Positions 1 to 12,000 of a DNA stretch of 64,000 nt are shown here, one piece after another. The stretch spans positions 62,001 through 126,000 of the forward strand of contig JAODUP010000578.1 in the NCBI GenBank assembly GCA_025642065.1. The letters are read 5' to 3'. This DNA is from Paralvinella palmiformis (lineage: Eukaryota > Annelida > Polychaeta > Terebellida > Alvinellidae). The notes beneath the pieces were generated by a model that made no database searches, had not been told where the DNA came from, and saw nothing but the letters and a program-made list of their open reading frames with translations. The first letter of the stretch is position 1. Each line of letters begins with the position of its first letter. A program made the position numbers and the translations under genes.

Positions 1-942
1 TCGGTCACAGTTTTATATTCTCATACCATCTCTGCTATTCTAAGGACTTTGTGTGCTGGTTAAGGGCTGAGGACTTTATTCGTCTGCAATTCGTCCCTCT
101 GGTATATATGGAACTGTAAAGTCTAGCACCATTGTCAACTCCTTGGGGAGTAAATAGTTTCTGTCTACTAGTTACAGGCACATAATATTGAATAATGCAT
201 AGCCTGTGATAATCCATAATCTTAAATATTCCATGATGTAAAATAATCCACAATCTGAAATAATCCATAATCTGAAATAATCCATCACCATCAAACACCA
301 GGTGTTCATTTTGTGGGAGAGCCAAACGTTCACCAAATAAAATAGCTGTAGCCAGTTGGTGGATTTGAACAGAGGAGCTCAATGTTTTAATCCACCACCC
401 TTCTCACTGAGCCACCAGAACTGTACCTACAATTTAACAATAACACTCCAGTTAACCCAGAATTAAGTGACCTAGTTCAATGTCACTTGGTTAGTATTTA
501 TAGCACTCAACTGATGCTAAATAAAAGGAATGATTTATGGATGACTACAAAGACAAGATATATATATATATATATATGGCAAAAACACACAAGAATTGTG
601 GCTCATGAGAGTCATTTGATATAATTACAGCATGATTAGTGAAATCAGGATTACCTATATTATTACGAGATAATTAATGTTATATAAAAAACCCATCTCG
701 TGTGATGTAATAAATAATGTTGATTTTATCATTTGGATAGATACTTAGTGCTATACTATTATAAACATGGTATTGCATTGGGCGAGTACCAGTAGGTGTT
801 GTATATTGATTTCATTAGAGTAAATTTGGAGACATAAATCTCGCCATCATAACTACTTCCCATTGAACAGATAAAGTATGTATATATTTTAATGATAAGC
901 CTGCCAAAAGTATATATATTGTTGACCACATAGGTAGACCGC

Positions 943-1152
943 GAGACTATTTACCTATGGCTATGGTCATTCTGTGCGGGAGGTTACAGGTTCGTGCCTC
1001 GGCCGTGACATTATAGTAGGAGGGAGTTTTTCACCCAACCAGGCAACTGGCATGGTTTTCTCCACCGAACATGCCATTTATTATAAATTAATTTAGAATT
1101 AGTTTCCATGGGGAAGCTGTAAATTACAGACCGTTTGCTTCTCCCTCATATA
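943..1152 (+). mobile_element. SINE family B copy
   Basis: B-box-like AGGTTACAGGTTCGTGCCTC, then GGAGTTTTTCACCCAACCAG and GCAACTGGCATGGTTTTCTC, ending near CTTCTCCCTCAT. The same body occurs at 10001, 46518 and 60420. Confidence 0.7.
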
Positions 1153-1274
1153 TGTATATTTATTTCCACCAGAAGCGAGGTTACTATATTGTAATGAGTG
1201 TGGTCTAGAAGTTGATTAGAGTTGTTTAGCCTTGTTGATGGTCACACATGGGATGTATGGTTGAGAGGTGTCTG

Positions 1275-1378
1275 TCTAGGGAAATAAATCCTACCAACAC
1301 ATAGGCAGTTAGGAGCCAGATTTGAACCCACAACCTGGACATTGGCAGTACAGCATTCTAACTGATGTGTCATAGCCT
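1275..1378 (-). mobile_element. tRNA-like SINE head fragment
   Basis: Reverse complement has ACATCAGTTAGAATGCTGTA and GTGGGTTCAAATCTGGCTCC, an A/B box pair. No body from families A-D follows. Not a functional tRNA: no complete cloverleaf is apparent. Confidence 0.45.
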
Positions 1379-1441
1379 TAAAAGCTCTAAAAGGTTTGTC
1401 CGAGTCTATCTATTGTTATTATTATGCAGCAGATAACATCT

Positions 1442-1615
1442 GAAGCCCATGATGATTGATGTTTTATGGCCACTAAATGGGCCAAGTGACCTCCAAAGGT
1501 AATGAAGCAAAGTCAAAGATGAAACATCCTTCAGATATGTCCATGCCGAGATTCAAACACGGGTGGTAGTCATCCGTGGTCCAACATGGGACCGCTAGAC
1601 CACTGAGGCGCCCCT
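1442..1615 (-). mobile_element. SINE family D copy
   Basis: Plus strand: ATGTTTTATGGCCACTAAAT, CAAGTGACCTCCAAAGGTAA, GATGAAACATCCTTCAGATA, then a tRNA-like end with the B box (reverse) GAGATTCAAACAC and CCGCTAGACCACTGAGGC. Confidence 0.7.
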
Positions 1616-4600
1616 GAAGCCCATCAAATGAAGTGTATGTCCAGTAATGTTAATTAACATACTATATGAATTTATCTTGACAAAACTCTACGTGACATCT
1701 TTCTACACCGGAGACCATTCTGTGTAAAGAACCACTTTAATATTTATAGTCATGTCTCGGTCATTCAATTTAGTAAGCACAATTAACGAGACACTATGAC
1801 GTTCGGTAGTCAAATACTATTAGTCAGTAATATGAGTTCTAAGCCAAACTATTATTTCCATATATTGTACTTAATGACAGTGTATTGTATGCTCAAAATC
1901 TGTCCATAGGCAAGCATAAGCTGCGTAACTCCTTCCACCCTACAAATTTTGTCATTATTTTGTCCCACCCCGCGTGGGTAGGTGATCTCCACGTAAAACG
2001 GTCTAACGGTGAACTACATTATAATAAATATACCCTTAAGGGCATTATAATAATAATAATTAGTGGTCCATATATATATGGTATAATACAACTATAAATA
2101 TAATTGTTTTATTTCAGATAGGAACGTCAACATAGTCATATAACCAAGAATGAGATCAGATTAATCTTTGGTGCTAATCATCAACAGTGTACTTGGATTA
2201 CCACCTACATCATGGTGAGCTGAAATGTTCAGACTGCCAAACAACTTAAATGGACTCTTGTCTGTAAAATATTTTCCATTTCTTGCCAAAACCTTTTTTA
2301 TGGCCATACCAGGAGCATGGGCAATATATAGGCTGAAAAGAAATGGTCATTAAATTAATATCATACAGAGCCACTGTTCCAAGCTTCAGCCGCGTCAGAT
2401 CTTCATCGACACACAGAAAATTTTATACCCAGTGCTTATCGTAAATGATCGTAGATAGTTTAATTTTGCCGTTGAACAATATCTTGCATTTTGTGCTCGA
2501 GAGTATCATAAGAAAATTATGCTAATTCTGTCTCTCGGAATATAACGGGTTGAATAATTATCACATCTGCAAAATATGCACAAATTTATACTTCGATTTC
2601 CACCTGGCTTGCAGTGTACATGAAATTATATATTACATACATAAAACTATGGACAAAAATGAATCATCAAACGATAAGACAATAAGTTGTGTGCAGTTTA
2701 TTAAGACTGATATCTCTGTCAACAATATTAACACCATGAAATGTACAACACTGAGAAGCGGTCAACAACACACCAACTGGCTTCTTACTATATGGGCAGC
2801 CTATTATTATTATTAACACATGTATATTAATCATCATATATAATATATACACAACACAACGCTCCGTTACACGAAAGAAGGAAATCACATTTATCATCGT
2901 TATCATTCCCTAACATTATATCGCTTTATGTCGTGACATCTCTACAGAATAACAATACTAATAATCCCATCGGCTGTGGTTGGACAGTGGCAGTATCACG
3001 AACAATGCTCACCACGGAAAGCCGAGGTTGGCGTACGTAAATGGCAAACGGACACACCACACCGCTTTCACCATTCGAGCATTTGACAGCGTGCGTCTCC
3101 CTCATACGTGGACAACAGCAGTTTAGCGGTAAATGGCAAAAATGGGATTACTGTTGTATAAGGCCACATCATGTCAGCGAGTGGCTAAACTGCTGTGGTC
3201 TACTCCGATTTCTCGACCGTGTTCACCTAATAAACGAACAACTCCAATTGACATCGCTGAAAAATTTTAATCATCCAACACACCACACACCGAACAGCAA
3301 TACGTACCATTCTAAACACATCGCAATGAGCAGACGGCAACCAGGGAAGCTCAAATGTCTCCTTAACTATTTTTCGTCAATATCAATATTTGCTTGGACA
3401 GGCTACACGTAGCATTCATATAGTCACATATTTTCACAGTTTACTTCATTCCGTATATTTCTTATCACAAGTTATTTATTCAGCCAACAGTAGACTAAGC
3501 CTACTTACTATATTATGCACAATTACTAATGCATGCATGTGTATATACACACATACATACATCTATTGTAATTAATCCATTGTTGTACATTCTTGGCTGG
3601 ACACGCATTATAACACTGATTTCTCAATATGTTGCCGAAGAAAGATTGCACAGCTATTAATCCACCACAAGATAGACCATAAATGAACTAAAACATACGC
3701 ATAGAGTTAGCTTTCGTAACCAATTCCGTGGCAGATAGTGTAAAAACTAATTTCCTCCAAACTGGTGGCTGACATGATCTTGTTCTACAAGTTTTGTTGA
3801 ACCAAAAGGCATATCAGCAATTTGTAACACGCGATCACAAAGAAGGTTACCACAGACTAACACCAAAACAATACAAAATGATCACTGAATATCTGGATGA
3901 TGAAGTCTCTCCACATTAATTACAGGCAAACTGCCGATGTCTGAGGTGGTGTGGTTCAAGTGGTGAAGACACTCTACGTCCTAATGGCATGCATTTTATT
4001 GTTGGACAATGGAGTTAACCGCTGACTGAACACAAGCCGTTTTATTGCTTGCGTCTGCATCCGTCGACTCTCGGGACACATATTCCGTTCGTTACATTAT
4101 GTTCACCTGCTCGGAGTCACAGAGAGAGCTTGTTCCCGAAACACGGACACTGATCTGGATGGATGTACACACGCACGCACCCACACACACAAACACAACA
4201 ACAAATGGCATCAAAAGCTTAATCAAATCATCGCATGCCAAACACCATCTGTGTTACAAATATATTACGGTTTATCGCAGGCACGCGTGCGCATGCGTGC
4301 ACTCACACAGAAACACATGCCTGAACAACAGCAAAATAAAGCAAAATGGTTTAACAACAGCAAGACGATTAACATCAAACGAGGCACACCTTCATAATGG
4401 ATGTGGATAATTCTCGCTTACAACCTCGACTGTGGACGCTGTCACATGATCGGAACCCGAACGATACTTAGAAAATAGCTCTCGTCTTCGTTAAGTAAAC
4501 GGCCCTAATCATGAACACATACTGGATCTAAAGTCCAGTGCACTATTATAATAATGCATAATGGGTCGGCTTTCCTAGGGACACTGTATTAATGACACAG

Positions 4601-5489
4601 CCAATGACTAGATTAGTAACATCTCATTCAGATTACATACAATTAGTCAACTAGACAACAACTACATAATGATTGGTATTGGGAAGTTGACTCACTCTCA
4701 CTCACTCACTCACTCACTCACTCACTCACTCATTGACCTGTTTAACAACCGAGTCATTCGCTAACAGGGACATACAGAGACAGCCACCCCTCTGCACAAA
4801 CAAACACTGGGAAGCAAGAGTACCGACAAAATATCCATGCACGCACCTTTTGTTAATATAATATATTACTACAAGCATTCTGTAATATCGACTGGTGTAA
4901 TATGGAACTAAACGAATGCTCCTCAACACAGATTAGCTTAAATCGATTTATTCATAACTATAATTGCATATTTCAGTTGCACAGAACGTGTCATACAGTG
5001 ACACTTTCATCACACTTCACTCCCCTTCATCTAACTAGAATTTCAACGTTGAGCGCCTTCAAAGAATTTATTTTTGGACAGTGTGAAGTACAACTGCTTT
5101 AATATTAGTAATAGTGATAGTATTATTATTAGTATATAGCAACTATATTACTGGCGATTAATAAATGTCTGCACATCTACGGTGCATTATTCCGAGTTAA
5201 ATTACAAAAACAACCCCCAAAAAACAAACAAAGATGGAATGTACAAACAAAAGGACTCCAGACCCCATCATTATGTATCATTCAGGAGCATGTTAACAAA
5301 ATAAATGCTAAGTGCTCTATCCACACAGTATTTACGCTTACCACCAAGTGTTAGTAATAATGCCTTCCAAATTTAAATACATACATAAGAGATCCATGGC
5401 CTTCTAGGATGTTTAATTTCGGAATTGCTCCTGGGACTCCGTGAACCAGGGAATGAAAAACCCTATTTTGTAACCTGAATTACGCTCTT
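1616..5489. other. Downstream region without a recognisable gene
   Basis: Lies beyond the stop codon of the DMXL gene. Open frames up to 123 residues have no conserved motif and no splice-linked partner. Contents: AT-rich unique-looking sequence, short AC-rich stretches near 4165-4195, and a CTCA tract at 4690-4733. Part may be distal 3' UTR. Confidence 0.6.
4690..4733. repeat. (CTCA)n microsatellite
   Basis: Uninterrupted CTCA units after CTCACTCT, in the downstream region. Confidence 0.9.
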
Positions 5490-5495
5490 TTTATT
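5490..5495 (-). terminator. Candidate poly(A) signal of the DMXL gene
   Basis: AATAAA on the minus strand about 330 bases after the stop codon; the first canonical hexamer I see. A second lies at 5067-5072. No clear GU-rich element follows, so the true 3' UTR end is unproven. Confidence 0.3.
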
Positions 5496-5824
5496 TGATA
5501 AAACTGACTTTTTTGTTTCTAATACGGTGGCTCTTTGTACTGAAACGCTATGAAAAAGCCGACGTCCCTATTGCTTGTATGTATTACTTGGTGAGTGGAG
5601 ATGTATATTTACTTTGGTGGCCGCAGAAGGCTTATGAACCACTGATGCGGATCTGCGGCCAATGATCTACATCAATCGGTGGTGACAGACTACAACTCGC
5701 CGACATATTGAGCAACGAGTACGTACGACTGATAATGATAACCTGTGTGCATAGCGGTACAGCGTGATCATCGCGACAGTGAGTATTGCCATCTTGGCAT
5801 TTAGCCATCCATCTGTGGCACAGA

Positions 5825-6046
5825 TCATGTCGACGACAGCGTCGAGCTGGTCAGGCTGTGTACAATGAGGTCGCGCTGCGGCAGCTGTCTGACTTTCACC
5901 GAGCCGTCGGCGCCGCAAGAGAAAAGATGATTCTGTGGGCTGAGGTACACCTGTGATACGCCGACGCCTGTACTCTGGAAGATCGATCCCTTGCAGTGTT
6001 CTCCAGGGAACGAGTAGACCAAGTTGTGTACCGTCAGACCCCAGAC
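5825..6046 (-). CDS. DMXL2: DMXL exon 39: C-terminal end and stop codon
   Basis: Residues 2958-3030 and TGA at 5825-5827. VWGLTVHNLVYSF, FQSTGVGVSQVYL and HLFSCGADGSVKVRQLP match the end of vertebrate DMXL ('RNIGAGVMQI...RLFSCGADGTLKTRVLP'). The last about 15 residues (Ser/Thr-rich) differ. Acceptor CCTGTTTCAG. Confidence 0.96.
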   Translation of the reverse strand, partial: VWGLTVHNLVYSFPGEHCKGSIFQSTGVGVSQVYLSPQNHLFSCGADGSVKVRQLPQRDLIVHSLTSSTLSST

Positions 6047-9000
6047 CTGAAACAGGAAGCAGAATGCTATTGTTTAAACAGAAGGTCAAATGTTACCTAC
6101 AATGTCCAGTATATCCATTATCCTAAAACTTCCCTTCAGTAGTGTATTTAGGTCATATTTTTATGTCCATTTAAACCAATAATACAAAAACAAACTGTAC
6201 CAGAACACAGAGTAAATAATTCAAATCAAAGTTAAATGGCTGTATTAAGAGTTTGGACATTCAGCTGTAGATGGTCTGTTTGTGGTGTTGTCATGTCAAT
6301 CTAGTATGATGTCATGTCAATCCAGTATGATGTATGTCAATCTAGTATGATGTCATGTCAATCCAGTCAGTATGATGTATGTCAATCCAGTATGATGTCA
6401 TGTCAATCCAGTATGACACCATGTCAATCCAGTATGATGTCATGTCAATCCAGTATGATGTCATGTCAATCCAGTATGATGTATGTCAATCTAGTATGAC
6501 ACCATGTCGATCCAGTATGATGTCATGTCAATCCAGTATGATGTATGTCAATCTAGTATGATGTCATGTCAATCCAGTATGATGTATGTCAATCCAGTAT
6601 GATGTCATGTCAATCCAGTATGATACCATGTTAATCCAGTATGATACCACGTTAATCCAGTATGATACCATGTTAATCCAGTATGATACCATGTCAATCC
6701 AGTATGATGTCATGTCAATCCAGTATGATACCATGTTAATCCAGTATGATACCATGTTAATCCAGTATGATACCATGTCAATCCAGTATGTTGTCATGTC
6801 AATACAGTATGACTATGATGTCATGTCATTCCAGTATGATGTCAGGTGTTAATGTGGGGATAAAGCTGTGACATAAAATGGTTTTATGTGGGAAAATAAA
6901 TCATTATTTATGATATACATGGCACCCTATACTAGTATGCTTTCCCTTGAAACTTGAGGCCTTCTTAGATGATGATAATGATGATGGATGATGATGTGAG
7001 AGAAACACCAAGATGGCAGCACCACATAAAGTGATCAGCCACTGACTATCTTTGTGATAAGACACCAGTACGTCTGGGACCGGAACTTTACCAATTAATT
7101 TTTAGATATAGAAACTCTACGGAGAAGGACTTCACCATAGAGGCTGTGCCAAACAACCGACAGCCTGGTGACACACCCTGAACTACAAGCAAGCAAGCAA
7201 ACTATCTCGTGAACTGAGAAATTAATCTGTGAAAAGTTTTGACCTTTTGATGCGATCAATTCACTTACTGCTAGATCACCAGAGCTCACAATATGTGGTG
7301 TGAAACAGATGAAAATATAGTGAAGAACAATATCTTGTCGACGACCATTGTGATAAGATAACTCCGTAGCACATAATAACATTTAAGCCATCAGTTACGT
7401 GCTCTCTGGTACATTATAGAGTACATCAAGTGGTACATACAGATACTGACATGTTCATACACAATAAGACCAATGCTGCCTTCCATTTCAGACACCAGTC
7501 TAGACATAAACAGTCACCAATAACATGCAAAAATATTTGAACTCGGTGACACAGATAATTTCTATTCTCGTATACAACAAAAGTCCAGAAGAATCACTGA
7601 CTCAGAATTAGTCAGCTGATCATGATGTTCCTTGTTGGATTATCTGTAATTATAATTTGCTTAAATGAATAACAACATCAACAACTACACATGGCTCAAC
7701 TAGGTTTTCAATTTACCGTTTATATACAGACATAAACAATTGTGACACATTTATTACATGTCATAAATTAATTTGTATTTAAACAAGCTGTCATTGTGGC
7801 AGATTGTCAACTAACAATCAGTGTTTAAAGCGAATCTGCGGAAAAGCGGCAGGTTAATGTCAGTATCATAATCAAGCTTGTTCTTCAGACAGCAGGCAGT
7901 CACACGAACATTGTTTTCTGTACGGATCGATGATTTGATCAGTCGGGGGGATGCTGCTGGTGTTGAGTAGCAGGGCTGTAGAGCTTTACCGATCTGGCTC
8001 TGACATATCATAACTAACTTGATCATTGTCAACAACTGAACGGTCAGAATCATTGGGGCCATACAGCTGCACGGTACCATCCCCTATTTCACATCTTTAG
8101 CAACACAACAAAACATACCAAAACTGTAAAGTAGGTCATGGTTGGAGCTCTAAAATAACCAATCCTGTATTTGTAAGCCATTCATTATCTTGGCTAACCT
8201 TGTTTACTATCTACAATGCTAATCCAGAAGGAGTTACTATTCTCAACCACCTAAAATGCTAACTTTAACCTGTTATATTTCCAGGAATGAGCCATTTCCA
8301 AGGTCCAGAGTCTCCTCACAATAAATTGTTCGCAGTGGAAAATTACTTCTGTACTGTCAAAATCCCTCTTCATTGTTTGAAATAGAATGCCACAAATAAC
8401 ATCCCGAAGTGGCAGTGCTGTCTATGTACACGAACATCAAAACCCACCAAGAACCATACAAACACATAATAACAACACAGGAAGGACCTTTACCAGAATT
8501 TACCACCGACATGAAGATTGGCAGGAAATAAAAGCCATAAAATATCAGAATGATCCGCCAGAATTGGAAATACTGGTGGGTCTCCTACCACTTTAGTATC
8601 AAATAATCTCATATGACCAAAACAAGGTGCTGTTTAAGTATCTCAGTTCAGAATTCCGCCCCCCCCCCAGCCTGCATTTATTACAATCACTGTTCAGGCC
8701 AAACAACGGCTGTACCAGTAACCAAACCTAATCACCTTAATGTCGCCATCTACCGCGCCGGTGATGAAGTACTCTTCTGTCGGATCGAGAGCCATGGTTT
8801 TGATGGCCGAATCGTGTGCTTGGAATGTCTGTCGCAGCTGTCTCTGGCGTATGTCGAATATACAGATTTCGCCTTTCTTGCCCGATGTTATAAGCGTCTG
8901 GTGTTGTGGTGCATATAACATCGCCGGACAGCCATCTGGGTGACACTGAAAGGCTGCAATAGAAAATAAATCATGGAGTAATACATCAGCTAGAGGTCAA

Positions 9001-12000
9001 ATAATTTCCCCCAATAATATGTAAACAGTGTCTCAACTCACTCCCCGAGAAGTGAAATGATTCTTGATATATCAAGTCCACTTTTGTTTTAATTTCTTAC
9101 CACGAAAGATGAAGATTTTTTATGAGAAAAAACCCATTGACATATGATTATTTTAGATCTACTACACAATTTTCATAATTTCAGCATAAAATTAAACTTT
9201 TCAGTGTAAACTTATTCCAGATCGACTGGCAGCTCTCTTTGTTAATGTCCAGTTAGTTACCAGACTCCTGTTAATGATCCACTGTAAACAGATCATTTTG
9301 TTCTCAAAGCTGTATTTAGATAATTTGACCGAAGCAAATGTATAAGAAAGAACAAAAAGAACTTCAACCGTAAGGTATGGAAAATATAACAACAACAACA
9401 ACATAACTGCTAGTTTAACTTAAGTTTCCATAATATCGTGGCAATATAATATTTCAATATCCTGCTTCGTGTTCATTCTAATAAATATAAATCTGACGTC
9501 GAACATCACTAGAACTCTGTCTGGCCTTAAAATTCACCCCCTTCTGATGTTGGGGATTTTTTTCTCTCGTGATTTCAGCGAAATTCCTCTTTAGCAATGT
9601 TTGAATTCAGCATTAGGCTTACAGTAATGAGAATTAAATGAATAAAACTAGTTCCGATTTGAGCCTAGAATACGAGTCTCAGCAGTGATCTGATGTCATA
9701 TTTTTATGCATCAATCATAGCGCGGACAAACGGCTTGATCACATAAAATGATACAAACCATAATCTGAACTGAATTTTTGAAAATTCTGTCTGATGGTAA
9801 ACACTGCCCCCTACCAATCAAATAATTGCCAAATCATTCAAAACATACATCGAAACAATTTGTTCTGTTCTTCATTGCTCACTATTTTATATTTGTGGAT
9901 TTTCGGAACAATTGCACTATAAACTTCACATATAAATTTATTAATGCTAGATAACCATACATATGCTCCAAATAATAATAATATTAATAATATAATAATG
10001 GCCGAAATGGCAGTTTTTTTACGTGGCTGGCAACCTCAAATGAGGGAGACGCAAATGGTCCGTAATTTACAGCTTCCTCGCAGAGATTAAATCTAAATAA
10101 ATTTAGAATTTATAATATGTTCAGTGGAGAAAACCTTGCCAGTTGCCTGGTTGAATGAAAAACTCCTCCTACTACAGTGCCACAGCCGAGACGCGAACCT
10201 GCGACCTCCCACACAGAATGACCATAGCCAATATAGCATTGTTCAATTAAAACACTTATTTGCTGTCCAGAAGTGTTAGTCTATTTTGCATGAAAATCAT
10301 CAAATACAGGTTTGATACTGTTCGCTCACCTTGGATGAGTGAAGTCCTCTGTGGCAGCAGCGTGTCCCAGAGGCAGACGTTACGACTCTCTGAAGACTGT
10401 CCAGCTGTGGCCAACAGGCTTGACGAACCGACAAAGACGAAGTCACACGTCATCTTGTTGTGACACTTGAGGCTGAGGTAGGGCTTACTCATGTTAACTC
10501 CGAGGCCAACCTGCCACAGACACACAGAACCCTCTCCATCTGCGACCCCAAACTGGAAAAATATAACAAGTAAATAAACCTCTCTCTCATTGAGCATCAG
10601 TAATATAAACTTTAGACATATTTAGACATGTCATTGACTTTATTTTCGCTTACATTTGTATACAATCATAATTTTCAAATATTACTTTAGCATATAATTT
10701 GGGAGTCACCTAAATTCAAACACTTCATTCCTGAGCCAGTTTTTCAACAAATAACAACAAATGTCTACAAATTTTATCTTAATAAACTAAAACAATAAGA
10801 AAAATAACTGATATTTAATAAACATCCTTACTAGCAGAAGCCATTCATAGGCGCTGTTCAGTGATACCCCAAATAACACCCAGTAAGATATTCGAACAAT
10901 AATAATTATTCATCAGTGAGAGTAATGTTGAACAGGTGAATCTTCAGAACAGATTTTAACTTATAAAGAGATAACGCATTTATAATATCCATCCGACATA
11001 TATCCCCTACAACTTAATAATGTATCAATTCATCTGTGACTATTCTACCAATGTCTACTGTTTAAAAATAAATCATATCATATCATATGTGGCTTGGTGT
11101 AAACAACAAACCAGCAATGGAATGGCAAAAACGTAGACAATTTATTTAGAGACTTCAGCACTTAAACTGTCTGTCAACCTGACAAAATATTAGAAAGATT
11201 AGAACAGCCTAAACAAGACAACGGTTTATGATAAGGAATGCTCTAACCTAATCCCATCAACCTCAAGCGAAGATATTTCACAGATACACACTAACCTTGT
11301 TGCCTTGAGCATTAAAGAGCACCTTGTTTACTTTGGGAAAGGCTCCGGATTGTCTCGCCACTGAGATACACTGGCTGTGTCCCCACTCCCACAGCTTAAC
11401 ACTGCCATCCTGACAACCAGTCAAATCTGGTGATGAAAAATAGCATTGTTACTTCGATGATTACGAATGGTGCACATGGCATGCATGTGCGCGTGCACAC
11501 ACGCACGCACACACACACACACAGGCATAACAGGAAATAGGATTCATGTTATGTAAAATACAGCCTATCCAATCACATATGGGATACTATACATTATACA
11601 GAAGTGTTGTTATGCCCTGCTGTAATACAAATGCGATATCATGCAAGATATGGCCGGTTTATTCAAATAGCCAGTCATGTTGTTGATATACAGAACCCAA
11701 ATAGAATGAATATCCAAAAGATTAACTGATCCAGAAGAAAATGGGAGTTATTACAATAAATGAATAATAGACAAATGACAACAGTGTATTAAATATATTC
11801 GCTGATTCGCGGTTGTCAGGATCTTCAGTCGCGAGTTGATCGGCAGCTTCAATGTATACATCAGCTGTCAAGGTATCATCCGACAATCTTGTGATAAGTG
11901 GTGAGAGTGGAGGATCATCTTCAGACAAAGTGATGGACTTGGTTAGCCCGGGAAGCTAAGATAGCGAAACCTATCTTAACAGTGAGGTGAACTACCAGCT

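Noticed and set aside
3041..3412. 123-residue plus-strand frame downstream of the gene
   Set aside because: No recognisable domain, no conserved motif and no neighbouring exons; consistent with chance in AT-rich DNA.
5667..6089. 140-residue minus-strand frame over the last exon
   Set aside because: Out of frame with exon 38; the shorter frame with SCGADGSVKVRQLP is the conserved one.
6293..6850. CRISPR-like array
   Set aside because: Units are adjacent with no unique spacers, no cas genes, and the window is eukaryotic. The arrays at 14500, 24478 and 27590 were rejected for the same reason.
6314..6852. Several MSIQYD/CQSSM repeat frames on both strands
   Set aside because: All come from the 20-21 bp minisatellite; open frames on both strands and in two phases show there is no coding selection.
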